From the NCBI RefSeq assembly GCF_932276165.1, contig NC_063987.1:7626001-7690000 (forward strand): DNA of 64,000 bases, written 5' to 3'. The notes beneath the pieces were generated by a model. It was not told the DNA's origin. It did no database searches and saw only the letters and a list, made by a program, of their open reading frames with translations. Below are positions 13,401-25,563 of the stretch, piece after piece; the stretch's first letter is position 1; each line of letters starts with the position of its first letter. The position numbers and the translations under genes are program-made. The stretch comes from Plutella xylostella (taxonomy: Eukaryota; Arthropoda; Insecta; Lepidoptera; Plutellidae).

Positions 13401-14387
13401 TGCAATGCTGATGCTTGGATTCCCTGATACGAATACGCACCACCATCTACCATCCAAGTAATTTTGATGTATCCTGGACCAAATATGACACAAATTCATT
13501 TATGTAATGATGTGTGTTTCTGTTTACCACCACCATCATCGAAATAATTATAAAAAGTATCACATAAAATCTCCGATATTCCTTCGATGTGGAGTGCAGT
13601 GATCAAAACAATGACAATCTTATGTCTATTATTAACAAGATCGTGACAGAGCCTGAACTCTCAGAAGCACCGCCGCGGATCCCGTGTCCTCTGCGGCTAG
13701 CCTTATAGGCGGAGTCTTAACCGATCCTACAAGTTTTATGACTTATAAGTTTGATGTGTGATACTGCGTAACTGTCTATCTGGCCGAATGTTTGTTTTTG
13801 TTTAATGGTTACTGACGGACACTTCATTGAATCTTCAAAATCCTCGTAGGGAGAAAGGTGTAAGTACTTAGATATACGAATTATCTTCTTATGTGCAAGA
13901 TTTTCGGAGCGTTGACTCTAAGAGGGATTCTAGACTCTTAACTTATCACAAAACTGAAGTAGATGGACGGATTATGACGACTTAAATAGTCCCTAATACG
14001 TCTGGAAATCAGATTAACGAAGTTTCTTCGTTTAGAATGTGCTAAGTATTCAAGTTGTGATGAAATTTTGAGATTCAACTTCTGTAATTATGTTTGAGTC
14101 AATGACAGTATGTCTTTTATCCCACAGGTAGCCATTATCCAGACATTATGAAACAGTCCCTAAACGAATCGGAGCCTTCATACGTCTATTATACTAGATT
14201 CCCCAAGTGTACGTAAGTACTGCGCGTGTCAAAACTAGTGAAAAGGTTGAGCATTTCTCAACTTATGGTTTATACATTATATTCAGTTCCGTCCAGCTGT
14301 CCTTATCAGTGTGAATTCGTACACAAATTTCGGCACGTGTGGTTTTCATAGAAATGGGTGCATTTGTGGTACCTAGGTATAAGGGTA

Positions 14388-14524
14388 AGGGTGCTTACAT
14401 AGAGAATCAAAAGCGCTCATGACATTAAAAAATCCGAGAAATGCTCCGTGAGTAAGCGCTTTTACATAATCAGGTTACCGGTACAGGTAGATACAGGGAA
14501 CCCCATTCTTTATGTAAGCACCCT
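14388..14524. mobile_element. MITE, 137 bp, TA duplication
   Basis: The inverted ends AGGGTGCTTACATAGAGAAT and ATTCTTTATGTAAGCACCCT differ at one base. TA flanks both ends. Confidence 0.7.
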
Positions 14525-14685
14525 TATAAAGTCAGTCCCTGTGGGAGCCAATGATCGGAGAGGAAGCGTCCAGTCCAGTCGCATCAAGATGGGCGGTCGC
14601 GTGCGCGCGCGGTGTTCGTTACACTCTCACTATTCACAGAGCCCTCCGTGAGTTACTGGGCCGGGGCACTGTCGGCTGAATGTGT

Positions 14686-14853
14686 ACAGGGTGTAGCAAA
14701 ATGGGTATACTAAGCCGAAAGGGGTCTGGTCAATCTGAAGAACTTTCGTTCTACGAAATTCGGAATTTCTCGAAGAAAATTGTTGCTTCTCCATAGAAAC
14801 TTTGAGTGAGTCACGCCCTTTCGGCTTAGTATACCACTTTTGCGACACCATGT
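14686..14853. mobile_element. MITE, ~168 bp, GGTATACTAAGCCGAAAGGG ends
   Basis: ACAGGGTGTAGCAAAATGG, GTATACTAAGCCGAAAGGG on the left pairs with CCCTTTCGGCTTAGTATAC, CACTTTTGCGACACC on the right. About 36 bp with few mismatches. Confidence 0.65.
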
Positions 14854-15790
14854 ATATCTAACAATATGCTGAAATTGAGCCACTTTCTCTATAAAAATAG
14901 CTTCTAAAAGCACTTTTTGCTTTCATTGCTTCAGACACTTATGTCAATCGCGATTATTTTGATGATTATAATGATTTCACCCGTACTCACCTAGCAGCTC
15001 CAATGATATACCTATAAAACTGCCTCTAGGTCAAATAACATAATTTATATAGTCCATCTCCGAATCTTCCAAAACACTAGTCTAGTCTAGAAAACCATTA
15101 AAAGCATCTGCTCCGGTGAACGACCCATAGACTAAACAGCATCTATGAAGTAGCCCGTGAATCTGTCATCATGCAGATTTTATACAAACATTCCAATAGG
15201 TACCTACAGTCTGAGATAGGTACAGAGATTCCTTTGACACCAGAACTGGAGGGAACTGGATTTGATGACGTCATCTAATAACAGTCATCCGAGTGCCAAA
15301 ATAATCAGGGGAACTGTAAACAGTGTGTGGAGAAATCTTCCACTAAACTTATACGCATATTATAGATTATAGTCTCTTCAGCGGCGTTAAGCGCACCACA
15401 GACGGTGGAGATACTATAAATAGGTATATTTATATTTATTCACCGAAAGAGCACAATGGTATAATTGCACGAAACTTATTATTTCCAAAGAATTCATTTG
15501 TGGCTACAGCACAGCAGTTTATATTTGGCTAAAAACTTTATGTGTGCACGCTCCATTACAGCTAAGTCGGCTAGTTTAGAGGTAGTTCTGTTTACTCGTA
15601 ACTGTGATTGTATTGACAGATTTACTGCGAGTTACAGACTGTAGTACCCCTTCGACCGCGAACTTGACCGAGATTGCGGACTCAGAACATGGAGTAGAGG
15701 AGAAGTGAAACATTGATATGTGTCTCAGCTGCATAAACAATTTTAAAAGAAATAAAAAACTGTTTTTTAAGGGAAGTAACTAATAACACT

Positions 15791-15912
15791 AATATGTGGG
15801 GACATCTCACACACAGCCATTCGACCCCAAGCGAGGCAGAGCCTGTAATATGGTATCGGACAGCTGCTACACCATTCGGCCGTGTAGTGGTTTTATATAG
15901 TGACCCTGACTG
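15791..15912. mobile_element. Rearranged SINE: inverted tail fused to a direct head
   Basis: 15791-15869 is the reverse complement of the SINE body (GGGGACATCTCACACAC, TCGACCCCAAGCGAGGC, TATCGGACAGCTG). From 15873 the plus-strand head follows (ATTCGGCCGTGTAGTGG, TAGTGACCCTGACTG). The B-box half is missing. Confidence 0.6.
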
Positions 15913-18126
15913 AACATGATCTAGATAATCTAGAATGTTCCATGTTTCCTATGGGATCATTGGTTATCATTGTCGAAGATTTCGATGACTTATCAACGAA
16001 CCACACATCAACTTACAAAAGTGGAACTACATGGATGCTTCGTTCTTTTCGACTTTAACCCATGCATTATATATGTAAAAAGCTTATCACCATTATTCCT
16101 TGTTACAACATCAAGAGCTACACGTGTCGCATGGTGGTCCAAAAATGCTTTATCAAAAGCCGTAACGATTACTGCTCTAGTTTTACGATCCATATTAGCT
16201 TGGCAACTTTCTGCAGGATGTTTTCGGTGATCCATCAATCATTCACCGTCGGACCCAGGCGGGATGTTTGCGAAACAATCATAGGAATATAATGGAGTCT
16301 TTGATTGCGGGAATTTGCCAAACAATCGTCCAAGGACAAAGGAAGGACAAAGAATCAGGAATGATTCTTAAGACCTAAGGGTCACTCTCTAAGTCCACGA
16401 ACGAACTGGGGATAGTTAGAATCAAATTAATTTCAAACTCAAAAATAAATTGAGGTACATTTCTTATAAATAAAATGTGTAAGCTGCTTATTTACCTGTG
16501 CTGTGGGTTAATAAATGAATATACACAAATGAATTATGTACAAGTTTCTAGTTTCTAATTAACAATTGTGGATAGGTAAAATTCATGTAGGCATATCAGA
16601 GATAGTCAATAGGGAGTTCCCGCAGTGATGACATGGATCATATACCTAGGATGTAAGTAAGTAATAAGTTTTAATAACATAGGCAAAAACTAACAACTGC
16701 ATCTATTTCTAACACAGTGGATAGCTTAGGTATAAGTAAAAACTATTTCAAAAACGAATGAATATAATATTTAGTTACTTACTTAAATATCAAAAAGTGA
16801 CTTTGTACCGAAAAGCGGTTACAAAAAAGCTCCAAAAAATGTCCTACGACCGATAAATAACCCGAAATTATTCCGTTCTGACCTGCATAGTGTTGATAAC
16901 AGATATCTGACGCACATTATTCTGTTGTTCCCTGTGATTTATATTCCAACTATCGATTGTATTGACCCATACATCATTTTGTCCCATCGGGAGTTTATTG
17001 TGGGGCTGTATACGAGTGTTACAATCGTGTTTTTCGAATAAGGTATCGATTTCTCGAGTTCACTTTTTTGTTTGTCAAATAGTAACGAATTTAATACCCA
17101 ATAGTCATGTCAATACTTTGTCTAAAATTAACGTTTTGGCTCTGGAGCTGAAATTCCGTTTTTTTTAAGCGTAGACATTATTTATAGTATTAAAAATCTA
17201 ATTTTTATCTAGCCATTTGAACCCGAAATTTCCATGGAAAAGCTATTACAGGCAAAGCGAATCCCGCGTCACAAGCTTGCTCAAATAAATCGGCCGATTC
17301 AATCCAGAGACGAGTCCTACTTCAATGTGCAGCAAAATTTATTGATAAATAATTTAATAATCTTACGGATCAAACAGAGCAGTAGTAATATATTCCAGTC
17401 ACCGTTAGCCATTAGCCACAAATCAGTCGAAGGACACGCCGGCTAACGAACGGGCTAAATAAATAAATGTGAACAAATCATCGAGGCGATACATCGATAG
17501 CAACCAGCACTGCTCAAACTTAGACTTCTCACCACTTCTAGTGCAGCTGGAAGGTTACTCTAATCTGATGAAAAACTAACGAACAAGAGATGTCGGCACT
17601 CGGCACGTTTGTCGGTCGCAGTGATCTGATAATTAGTTTTTCCTCATATAGAGTGACCCCACAGGAACTTGGAAAAATGTGCGCATTGTGATAATGAAGA
17701 AGAATGTGTTACTTTTTAAACTGAAAAAAATAATGATAGCAACCAGCTACACTTTGAGAACCACACCAGTTAAATAAATTATAATGTCGCCCTGAGCATT
17801 CCGAATGACAGAAGTTGATGCTAAATTAAAACTAAATACATAAGATTAATCATAAATGTATTGATTAATAAGATAAATATGGATTTATTGAATATTGTAG
17901 ACTCGCCCCAGTAATATTCATTCCAATATTCATCTCAGTCATAGACTCTATGAAATAGCAAAATCTATGAATACTTAAATTAATTCTAGAACAAAGTATA
18001 GTAATCATATAATAATCTATATGTAGTAAAAATAACAAGATCAAAGGACTTAAGATAAATTAAGTTAACTTGATTTAAATTAAGTTTAATTTTAATGTAA
18101 TTAGCTAAATTAAATGAATAGTATAC

Positions 18127-18883
18127 GGGTTCCGCTCATCTGGCATAATCTTTATTGACCAAAACTCATTTCGCATAACTCGTATGGTCTAAACTTTTTT
18201 GGCCGAACCATCACTTTGCCAAGACTTATGTGGCATAAGGCTCGTTTCGTCTAAAACTCTTTAGGCACAATCTTTAAACACCTAAGTTTCGTTTGCTCAA
18301 ATTTATGTTCGTCTATACCTATGTATAATCTTGTTTCTCGTAATGTTATCTTAATAAATAATATATTAAGTATGTAGTAAATGTACAAATTGTGGTATTT
18401 TTCACCTACATCCCGAAAATCACGATATTCTATGATCAAAAAATCGAAAGTTAACGACCAATATAATTATTACAAACCCCATGAGATCGAAACCTAAAAA
18501 TAGGTGCGACGACGAGCAAAGCGAGGAGGAGCGTGTTAAGTGCACATGTTCATCAAAACCAAAGCGGAGCGCAGCGAAGCGGAGCGGAGCGTTTTCCAAA
18601 CAGCGGAAACAATACAAGGCACCAGTTTGCGCTATGTAGGGAGACGCTCCGTCAAAGTTAAAGCCAAACGAATATTATTACTTTGTATAAACCTATGCCA
18701 TAGCATTATTAGGCTATTCAAGATTTGGCCATACCATTATTAGGCTAAACAATGTTATGCGAAATAACTTTTTACTAAACGAGATTTATGCCATACGATT
18801 TTCGGCGTAACGAGACTTTGACCAAACGTTACTATGCAATACGAGATTAGGCAAAAAAATCTTATGCCAAAAAAGGTAGAACC
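18127..18883. mobile_element. Foldback element with 9-bp target duplication (MULE-like?)
   Basis: A 757-bp sequence is flanked by perfect 9-bp direct repeats ATAGTATAC (18118-18126, 18884-18892). The ends are GGGTTCC and GGTAGAACC. Each end holds a long array of degenerate ~22-nt units built on GGCATAA / TTATGCC words, inverted between the two ends (left GGCATAATCTTTATTGACC, right CTTATGCCAAAAAAGG). The centre (18486-18600) has short GC-rich repeats such as AGCGAAGCGGAGCGGAGC. No transposase is encoded. A 9-bp duplication is typical of Mutator-like elements; class assignment is inferred. Confidence 0.65.
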
Positions 18884-18914
18884 ATAGTATACACAGATTT
18901 ATAGGTTCTGACGC

Positions 18915-18956
18915 GATAGAGTTACGTCCAGCAGTGGTCTATCCGATGATCATGAT
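18915..18956 (+). mobile_element. RTE LINE terminal remnant
   Basis: The short piece GTTACGTCCAGCAGTGG, followed by a CCGATGATCATGAT-like end, resembles the last ~40 nt of RTE elements. It lies just outside the foldback element. Confidence 0.35.
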
Positions 18957-19221
18957 TTGTAGATCCACTTCCTGATTCATCGAGTGTATGTGACATGTCC
19001 ACACACCAGTGCAGAAACCAAGATGAAGGTGATTTCAGGCAGAAAGTGTCACCCATAACGGAATAAGAATCGGGAACTCTAGTACAGTCCACGCCGCATT
19101 TAACACAGCCGCGTCGAACACATGTGGTTCAAATAAAATCCTTACGATGCACGAATTAAGAACTACGAAAAGTGTTACGTTTACCCGGTCCCCAGCAGTA
19201 GGCCTGCCTATCACAAGTTCT

Positions 19222-19405
19222 GTGCAGCGATCACAGGATTCGATACTATTTTCGAATCTACACAAACATATTATGGAAAAACAAACGTCACGTTTAGAAC
19301 TGATAAATTTGCCTTACATTTTGACAGTGACAGTTGACGATACTGTTATTTTTCCATATGTTTGTGTAGTTTCGAAAATAGTATCGAATCTTGTGATCGC
19401 TGCAC
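19222..19405. repeat. Palindromic element 1 of 3
   Basis: GTGCAGCGATCACAGGATTC at the left and GAATCTTGTGATCGCTGCAC at the right. Arms are about 60 bp and include ACTATTTTCGAA and ACACAAACATAT. Confidence 0.7.
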
Positions 19406-19555
19406 TGTCAACTCAAGTCGCTAGGGTAATTCGATAGCAATTTGTATGACAATATGTTGATCAGAGCCTCTGTCGGCAACATTAGAAACTAATAAAACGC
19501 ATACAAATTTCATTGACTTTCCTATCGAATTCGTATCGACTTAAGTCGACAACAC
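19406..19555. repeat. Palindromic element 2 of 3
   Basis: CAACTCAAGTCG, GTAATTCGATAG, CAATTTGTATG on the left pairs imperfectly with CATACAAATTTCATTG, CTATCGAATTC, CGACTTAAGTCG on the right. It directly abuts element 1. Confidence 0.55.
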
Positions 19556-19566
19556 TGAGCTCTTAC

Positions 19567-19707
19567 CATAAATTTTCATCGTGAACGTGAAGTAAAATTC
19601 AAAGAGTAATTTTGTATGAAAATATGAACAGCGCCTCTGATGGCGGTCGGAAGCAGAACTAAAATTCATCGAGTAATTTTACTTGACGTTCACGATGAAA
19701 ATTTATG
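19567..19707. repeat. Palindromic element 3 of 3
   Basis: CATAAATTTTCATCGTGAAC at the left and GTTCACGATGAAAATTTATG at the right, arms ~45 bp. A loop carries GCGCCTCTGATGGCGG. TA is near both ends. Confidence 0.65.
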
Positions 19708-20375
19708 CTACGGGCTCTGGTGATCGCAGTACAGTACTATCTATGAGGCATTCCGCTTCTTTCGATAGAAGCCGTAAGCTGATTTATAAACACTACGCCG
19801 CCGCGGTCGATACGAGTAATAAATCTCAATCAAGATCACCAATACGATATGATAGCCTGGTATAGGTGGCAAGCGCATTCGTACGCTGGGTTGGGTTTAA
19901 AGTTAACGTATGACGGTTTCATAACCACGAATACATACAATTTCTACCTCAGTAATAATAAACACAAATGATTGTTTATTATTAACTTAGGGCTTCTTCT
20001 TCTTCTTATCGTGTCGATGGTTTGTCATCGTGTTTTATAGAACATCTTATAGGTAAAACCGTTTTATACAGACAGTGTATTCAAAAAATAATAATTTTAT
20101 TAGTTACAAACAGATTATTTAGGGCCGATTTTACAGTTAAAGAAAAAGCCTTAGGTATCTACTACGACTGAAATACCTATGCCCAAAAGAGATCTTGGGT
20201 CGGACGGGTACAACGCCAGCCGTCGGCGCTAACTCAAATATATAGTTACATAACTAGTTAACAGGATTCGCGTTTTTTTTGTTACCTTTAAAGGGCTTTG
20301 TTAAATCTGTTTTGTCTTGTTAATGCACCGTGGCGTTCTGCGCTGGAATTTAATGCCAGTATTTAGTGTTGGACT

Positions 20376-20708
20376 GGAGCGGTGGTAGCTCAGTCGGGTA
20401 AGCACCCGTTTCTCACGCCAGAGATGCGGGTTCGAATCCCGGCGCTGACATGTACCAATGAGTTCTATTAACTTAAGTACAATGTATACCATCGCTTTTA
20501 CGGTGAAGGAAAACATCGTGAGGAAACCTGCATATCTAGACTTAGCACATATAGATATGTGAACCCACCAACCCGCAGTGGACCAGCGTGGTGGGAAATG
20601 GTCCAAGGTTAGGAAGGCAGTTTAGACCTTGGGGATATGCACAAAGGTTCCACTCGAGAGAGCCATGCAGGTGCAGGTACCTACACCCCCACAGAGAATA
20701 GAATAGAA
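20376..20708 (+). mobile_element. tRNA-derived SINE, second family, with 12-bp target duplication
   Basis: The head GGTGGTAGCTCAGTCGGGTA with B box GGTTCGAATCC is followed by a body with GGTGAAGGAAAACATCGTG and AGGAAACCTGCA and ends in (GAATA)n. A perfect 12-bp direct repeat, TAGTGTTGGACT, flanks it at 20364-20375 and 20709-20720, proving insertion by target-primed retrotransposition. Confidence 0.88.
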
Positions 20709-20881
20709 TAGTGTTGGACTTATCTTACTGTTGCCGGTTTACTTACAACACTTCATTGTAATAAGTAGCTTTTGCACTCGAGCGCTTTTTACGTATTTTC
20801 CAGGGAAATTGGGATAATTGTGAATTGTCTAGCCTTTAGGCACATCAAGACAAATAGTATACTGCCCAACTTTGTTACATA

Positions 20882-21094
20882 CTAGCTGTTCCCGCGAGCT
20901 TCGCTTCGCCTTAAAAAGTTTTCCCGTGGGATTTCCGCGATAAAAAGTAGCTTATGTTCTTTCTCAGGGTCTAGCCCATCTGTATACCAAATTTCATTCA
21001 AATCCGTTAAGTACTTTTGGCGCGAAAGAGTAACAGACAGACAGAGAGACACAGTTACTTTCGCATTTATAATATTATATAATAATAGTTAGGA
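20882..21094 (-). mobile_element. Non-autonomous Helitron (Lep1-like), minus strand
   Basis: This is the same family as 6888-7098 in the opposite orientation. On the minus strand it begins TCCTAACTATTATT, ends CTAG, and has A before and T after. The (GTCT)n and GGCGAAGCGAAGCTCGC segments are conserved. Confidence 0.8.
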
Positions 21095-21459
21095 TGGACT
21101 GGGATAGCGTCAGCTTTGTCTACCCCGAAAGGATTACAAACATGAGTAGTACTTTTTATTTGTTTTATACTATGAATCTCATTCATTAAACGCGACCACG
21201 CCTTACATGTTACAAATTGTGTTCAAAACGGACACTTTCATTCTTATTTTCATGATTAGCCCAAACATAGCGATTTAAAGCGTTGTAAACTCACCCCTTT
21301 TTAGAGTACGTCATAGGTTAAAATCTATTGAATATGTTTAAGGTAGCGTGTAAAGGAACTAACAAAGAGATGTTTATCAGTGACAATGTGTGTGGCTGCG
21401 GCGCATCAGGCGCATGGATCAACGTGTGTTCCAATTTTGAACTATTCGTTATTGTAATT

Positions 21460-21872
21460 ATCTGGGAGGCGTTTCTGTTACGAGGCCTTTACTGGGCAGG
21501 TTACTTCTCTTCCCCAGTCACGGCTAATAAACAGGTATATATATATTCACTCACGTGCCATGAAAAAATAACACTCAATAAATGTCAAAACCAAATAAGA
21601 CAATTTTTTTTTAAACAAGGAGTTGCATAATTTGATCAAAATATTTTTACGTTTTAAGATGGTAACATTGTGATGCTGTAAAATTTATGTAGAGGTACTT
21701 CAATAATGCAGATTAGCTATCTGCATTATTGAGTCTTTTCCGTTTAGGAGTAAATTGGTGCAATTTTCACCGGAACTTTTTCATTGCTCGTGAGTGTACT
21801 GTTTATTAGCCGTGACTGAGGAAGAAATGTAACCTGCCCAGTAATGGCCTCGTCAGTAGTAACAGAAACTGT
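21460..21872. repeat. Large palindrome enclosing a MITE
   Basis: Arms of about 75 bp match in inverted orientation: TTACTGGGCAGGTTACTTC and CAGTCACGGCTAATAAACAG on the left, CTGTTTATTAGCCGTGACTG and GTAACCTGCCCAGTAA on the right. The MITE copy 2 sits symmetrically between them. The left arm lies in a 100-codon plus frame (21328-21630) that I reject as coding. Confidence 0.65.
21547..21800. mobile_element. TA-MITE, CACTC family, copy 2, inside a larger palindrome
   Basis: The left end CACTCACGTGCCATGAAA and right end TTTTTCATTGCTCGTGAGTG are inverted repeats. TA is kept only on the right. It contains CTTTTCCGTTTAGGAGTAA and an inner perfect hairpin CAATAATGCAGAT / ATCTGCATTATTG (21701-21732). 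Confidence 0.65.
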
Positions 21873-22529
21873 AGCTTAGATCAAAATGACTCCTAGTAGT
21901 AAGTGTACGTCTACACTTATTTGACGTAGTTCTTTCCCATTCTTATCCCTTCTTAGCCCTCAAAATAATCACTCTGCCAGTGCGCACAATTACGTCAGAA
22001 GCCGTCAGGATCAGACGTCAACCGCGGTATTAACGACAGCGCCGCGGGGAGCTAATCGGACGAAAGTAAACGGAAATTGCTGTGCAAAAGACACTAATTT
22101 GACGTGAGGAGGGAGCCTGTGTCGTTATTCTGAAGAATTGAGGAATTTAGTAGTAATAACGATGTATGTATGAAGGTAGTTTGACAACTACATAGTTAGC
22201 TAAGCCGACTTGTGATAAGAAGAAATGCATTTGATTTCTGTGACTGTAATTAAGTAAGTTAAATGGATGACAACTAGAATAGGATATTAGAATATAACTT
22301 TATTGAACGCCAATAAAATTAGCCTTCAAGATAAACTAATTAACTAGGCTCGATGTACATTTACACATATACAAATTCAACCTTTACAGAGGCCTTCATT
22401 TCTAAACGGCGATTCGAGACACAAACTCATTGCTATATGCATTATCCAGAATATCATTCTTAGGATAAGGGGAAAGGAAACATTTGTAATGTGGAGGAAT
22501 GTTCAGTTAAATACTGATCTCGAACTTGT

Positions 22530-22578
22530 CTGGGCTGAATGGCGGTTGGTGTAGCTGATACAAGGTTCGAATCCCATC
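22530..22578 (+). mobile_element. Possible degenerate tRNA-like SINE head
   Basis: TGAATGGCGGTTGGTGTAGC and AGGTTCGAATCCC look like worn A and B boxes at short spacing. Weak evidence. Confidence 0.25.
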
Positions 22579-24918
22579 TTAATCATAAAGACACCGAACT
22601 TAACACTAGACTAGACTAGCTGAATAGTGTTTGTCACCAATACGCTAAGAAGATTATAAGCCTGTCCAAAATCATATTATATTTAATTTTTATAAAAATT
22701 AGATTACGTTTAACTTTAGTAAATCTACACGTTATATAACTCGTATAATGTTCAATTAAAATTCATCCAATCACAGCGGTGTCATATTTAAGTTCTGTTT
22801 AACACAACATTTTCACTTGAGGAACGGGCACCTATTTTTAGCATGAAATCTGTTATCATTATTACCTGATTGGTTGCAAAGTGCAAACCCAATCGTCTTA
22901 GAATGAGCACAATACATAATTATAAGAGCATAATGCGATTCACATCTATGTGTAATGTATATGTGGAAAAATTGCTTATGTAGCGATAACTCTTTCTATA
23001 TTTTTCAGTTACACTAAATAAGTATTGGATATACTTACCTACATATTTGAAAATGAAGCAATTATTATTTATGACTTATGATAAGTTGTGAACAACTTAT
23101 CTCGGCTCTCCCAAAAGTGAAACGATCGATTCCACAAATTACAATAGACGTAAGACGATTATCCGATTAAACCGAACACATACAACACACAAGATATTCG
23201 AGAACAAATAATTATCTTATTCTATCGTCCAGAAGCTGTCACCGAACAATACCTAGCATAAACCAAACACCATTATTTAAAAAAAAAGTGACCATAAATG
23301 TAGAGCAGCGTCGTTGGTGGTCTATTCTGTGAACCACCCTTTAGTGGTTTTACTAATCGCCGTTTGGGCACAATGCGACATCGTTTATTCCTTTATTGGG
23401 GTTGTATATGCGGACGATTTAATATCACCCCCGGAGTCAACTCGACTGATTTACTTTTAATCGTGCGTCCGATAATATCGGTGACCTTAAGACCATAGAG
23501 TATTTGTAACGAGCGTGCCGGCCGGCCAATGGGTGTCGTGGATTGTGTTACGGGAAAAAAGACGGGGTTGAACAAAAAGGCCGAAGTTCCCAGCGGCCTG
23601 GCAGGTTGTAAACTAGAAACCGTGGTTTACTGCTTCGGTCGTTTTGTTCTATAGCTTAACGTTTTTAATTTATTGAGTGTTAAGCTTGTAAATATATCTC
23701 TGATTTGGAGGATAACACTCGCAAACATTAAGAATCCTTGTGGAGATTAACCACAAAGAACCAGGATCATATGAACTGAAGAAGATCGTGGCAAAGCCGT
23801 TGTCCACTTGCAATACTTAATACGGGTTGGCATACGTGATAGCGGTCAGTGAGAGGATAAAGCATCTATAACTTTGTATTGGAAAATCCGTAACGATGAT
23901 GTTGATACTCATTAGTATTGTCAACTGATGTTTCACCGGAATTGGTCAATCGTTATATTTATTTTTTACCCTCACTTACATTTTGCTCCCTGTACCTCCT
24001 GCAGATTGACTGGTATAAAATGCTTGAAGTGTTATAAAGTGTTTATAAATAAGTACTTAAACTTATGTAAGTACATAATTGCACAATGAATTTATGATGA
24101 CACCCTAAGCGTCACCTAAAACACACGAGGCCATCGTCACCATCGATAGATCATAGAATTGTCTAACCGATGTCAGACGTGCCTTGTGTCTTGAACGACG
24201 ACCCTACTCATAGTTTTCTAGGCTATGCCACCGCAAACATGCGCATCTGGAATTATTTATTATAACACCAATCAGAGTGACTAAGAATGACTAACGACTT
24301 AATACGGGGTGACACACTTAATAGAGTCGAATATTTCCTGTAGTGACACATTTTAGCTGTAAGTCAATTTGAATTCGGGTACGTGTTTTATGGTCTATTT
24401 TGATTTTTTGAGAAGCGATTGTAGAGTAACGTGGAATCGAGTTTATCAAACTTCAGTCCATCTACATAATATAAATGAAATAATTGTAATAAAATTAATT
24501 CCGTTGGATAATATCTATTGAACCAATTTTTGAATAAGCAAAGGTCGAAAATCGATAAAACACCCGCTTAAATAATTAGCTAGGATGCATTTCCGTTTTG
24601 ACGACTTTATAGATAGAATGTAAATGTCCTATAAATTATGAACGCATCCAAACACTCTGCTTGTCAAGTTGGAAGACACGGAGGTTAGCGATCTCACTGC
24701 GCCCACCAAGGAGTTCCTTACACACGCGAAAAAAAAAGAAAAATGCTTCGCAAACGCGATCAGTTTACCGTGTAGGTTTAGTATGCATGCTTGAAAACTT
24801 TAATAGAATGAACACTGTGAAAGCCATACTGACACAACTCGCTACAGTAATTAAAGGAGATACCTAATGATAGAAAGAAACAATAGGTAGGTACTACCTA
24901 CAAGCTGATAATTCTTTC

Positions 24919-25138
24919 ATCCATCATCATCATCATCAGCCAATAATCATCCACTGCTGGACATAGGCCTCTCCCAAGGAGCGCCACAACACTCGGTCCT
25001 CGGCCTTCCTCATCCAACCACTACCCGCCACCCGCCTAAGGTCGTCAGCCCAGCGGGCAGGAGGGCGTCCCACGCTGCGTTTGCCTGTTCGTGGTCTCCA
25101 CTCGAGAACTCGTCTACCCCAACGGTTATCGGTTCTTC
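24919..25138 (-). mobile_element. RTE LINE 3' fragment, minus strand
   Basis: This is the reverse complement of the last ~215 nt of an RTE element, nearly identical to 10000-10205: CATCATCATCATCAGCCAAT, CCACTGCTGGACATAGGCC, CCTCGGCCTTCCTCATCC and CGTCCCACGCTGCG. It is 5'-truncated. Sequence identity with the 9.8 kb copy is high by eye, suggesting the same subfamily. An overlapping 88-codon minus frame is not in the RT frame and is not called. Confidence 0.8.
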
Positions 25139-25563
25139 TTCTTTTCTCTCATCTTCATCATCCATAATAATAACAAAACAATCACGAATCTGCAATGACA
25201 TGCACTTTAAAAATATGCGAACCCCGAGAAACAAAACACTACTACCTATAATACAATCCATCGATCTCTTTGACATTTCTTTATAATAATGACTAAAGAA
25301 TTGACTCTTTGCTACTGCGACACATTTTCATACACAACACAATCGAACCGACAAAGCCGGCTGTAATCCTTGAAACAAAACGAAATGTCCCCCATCGGTT
25401 ATAGCTTATTTTATTTGAAACATGACATTTCGCATAGATAACGTCACTTCTGCACTCTGGTGCTTGTGATCGGGCGCATCCATGCGTATAACGAAAACTG
25501 GATGGTCAGTAGCTTTACTCTGCAAATCGATGTAGATTTCAATTGAATTTTGTTTATACCTAG

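Larger units (their letters stand above)
10213..20363. other. Intergenic or intronic DNA rich in repeats
   Basis: Repeat insertions are listed separately. The 69-codon minus frame at 10990-11199 and the opposed frames at 15970-16292 have no convincing homology. Nothing is seen in 16.3-18.1 kb. Confidence 0.5.

Noticed and set aside
21328..21630. 100-codon plus frame with Cys and Trp residues
   Set aside because: It runs through one arm of a palindrome and into a MITE, with no homology recognised.
25010..25276. 88-codon minus frame with acidic stretch
   Set aside because: Half of it is RTE LINE sequence read in the wrong frame.
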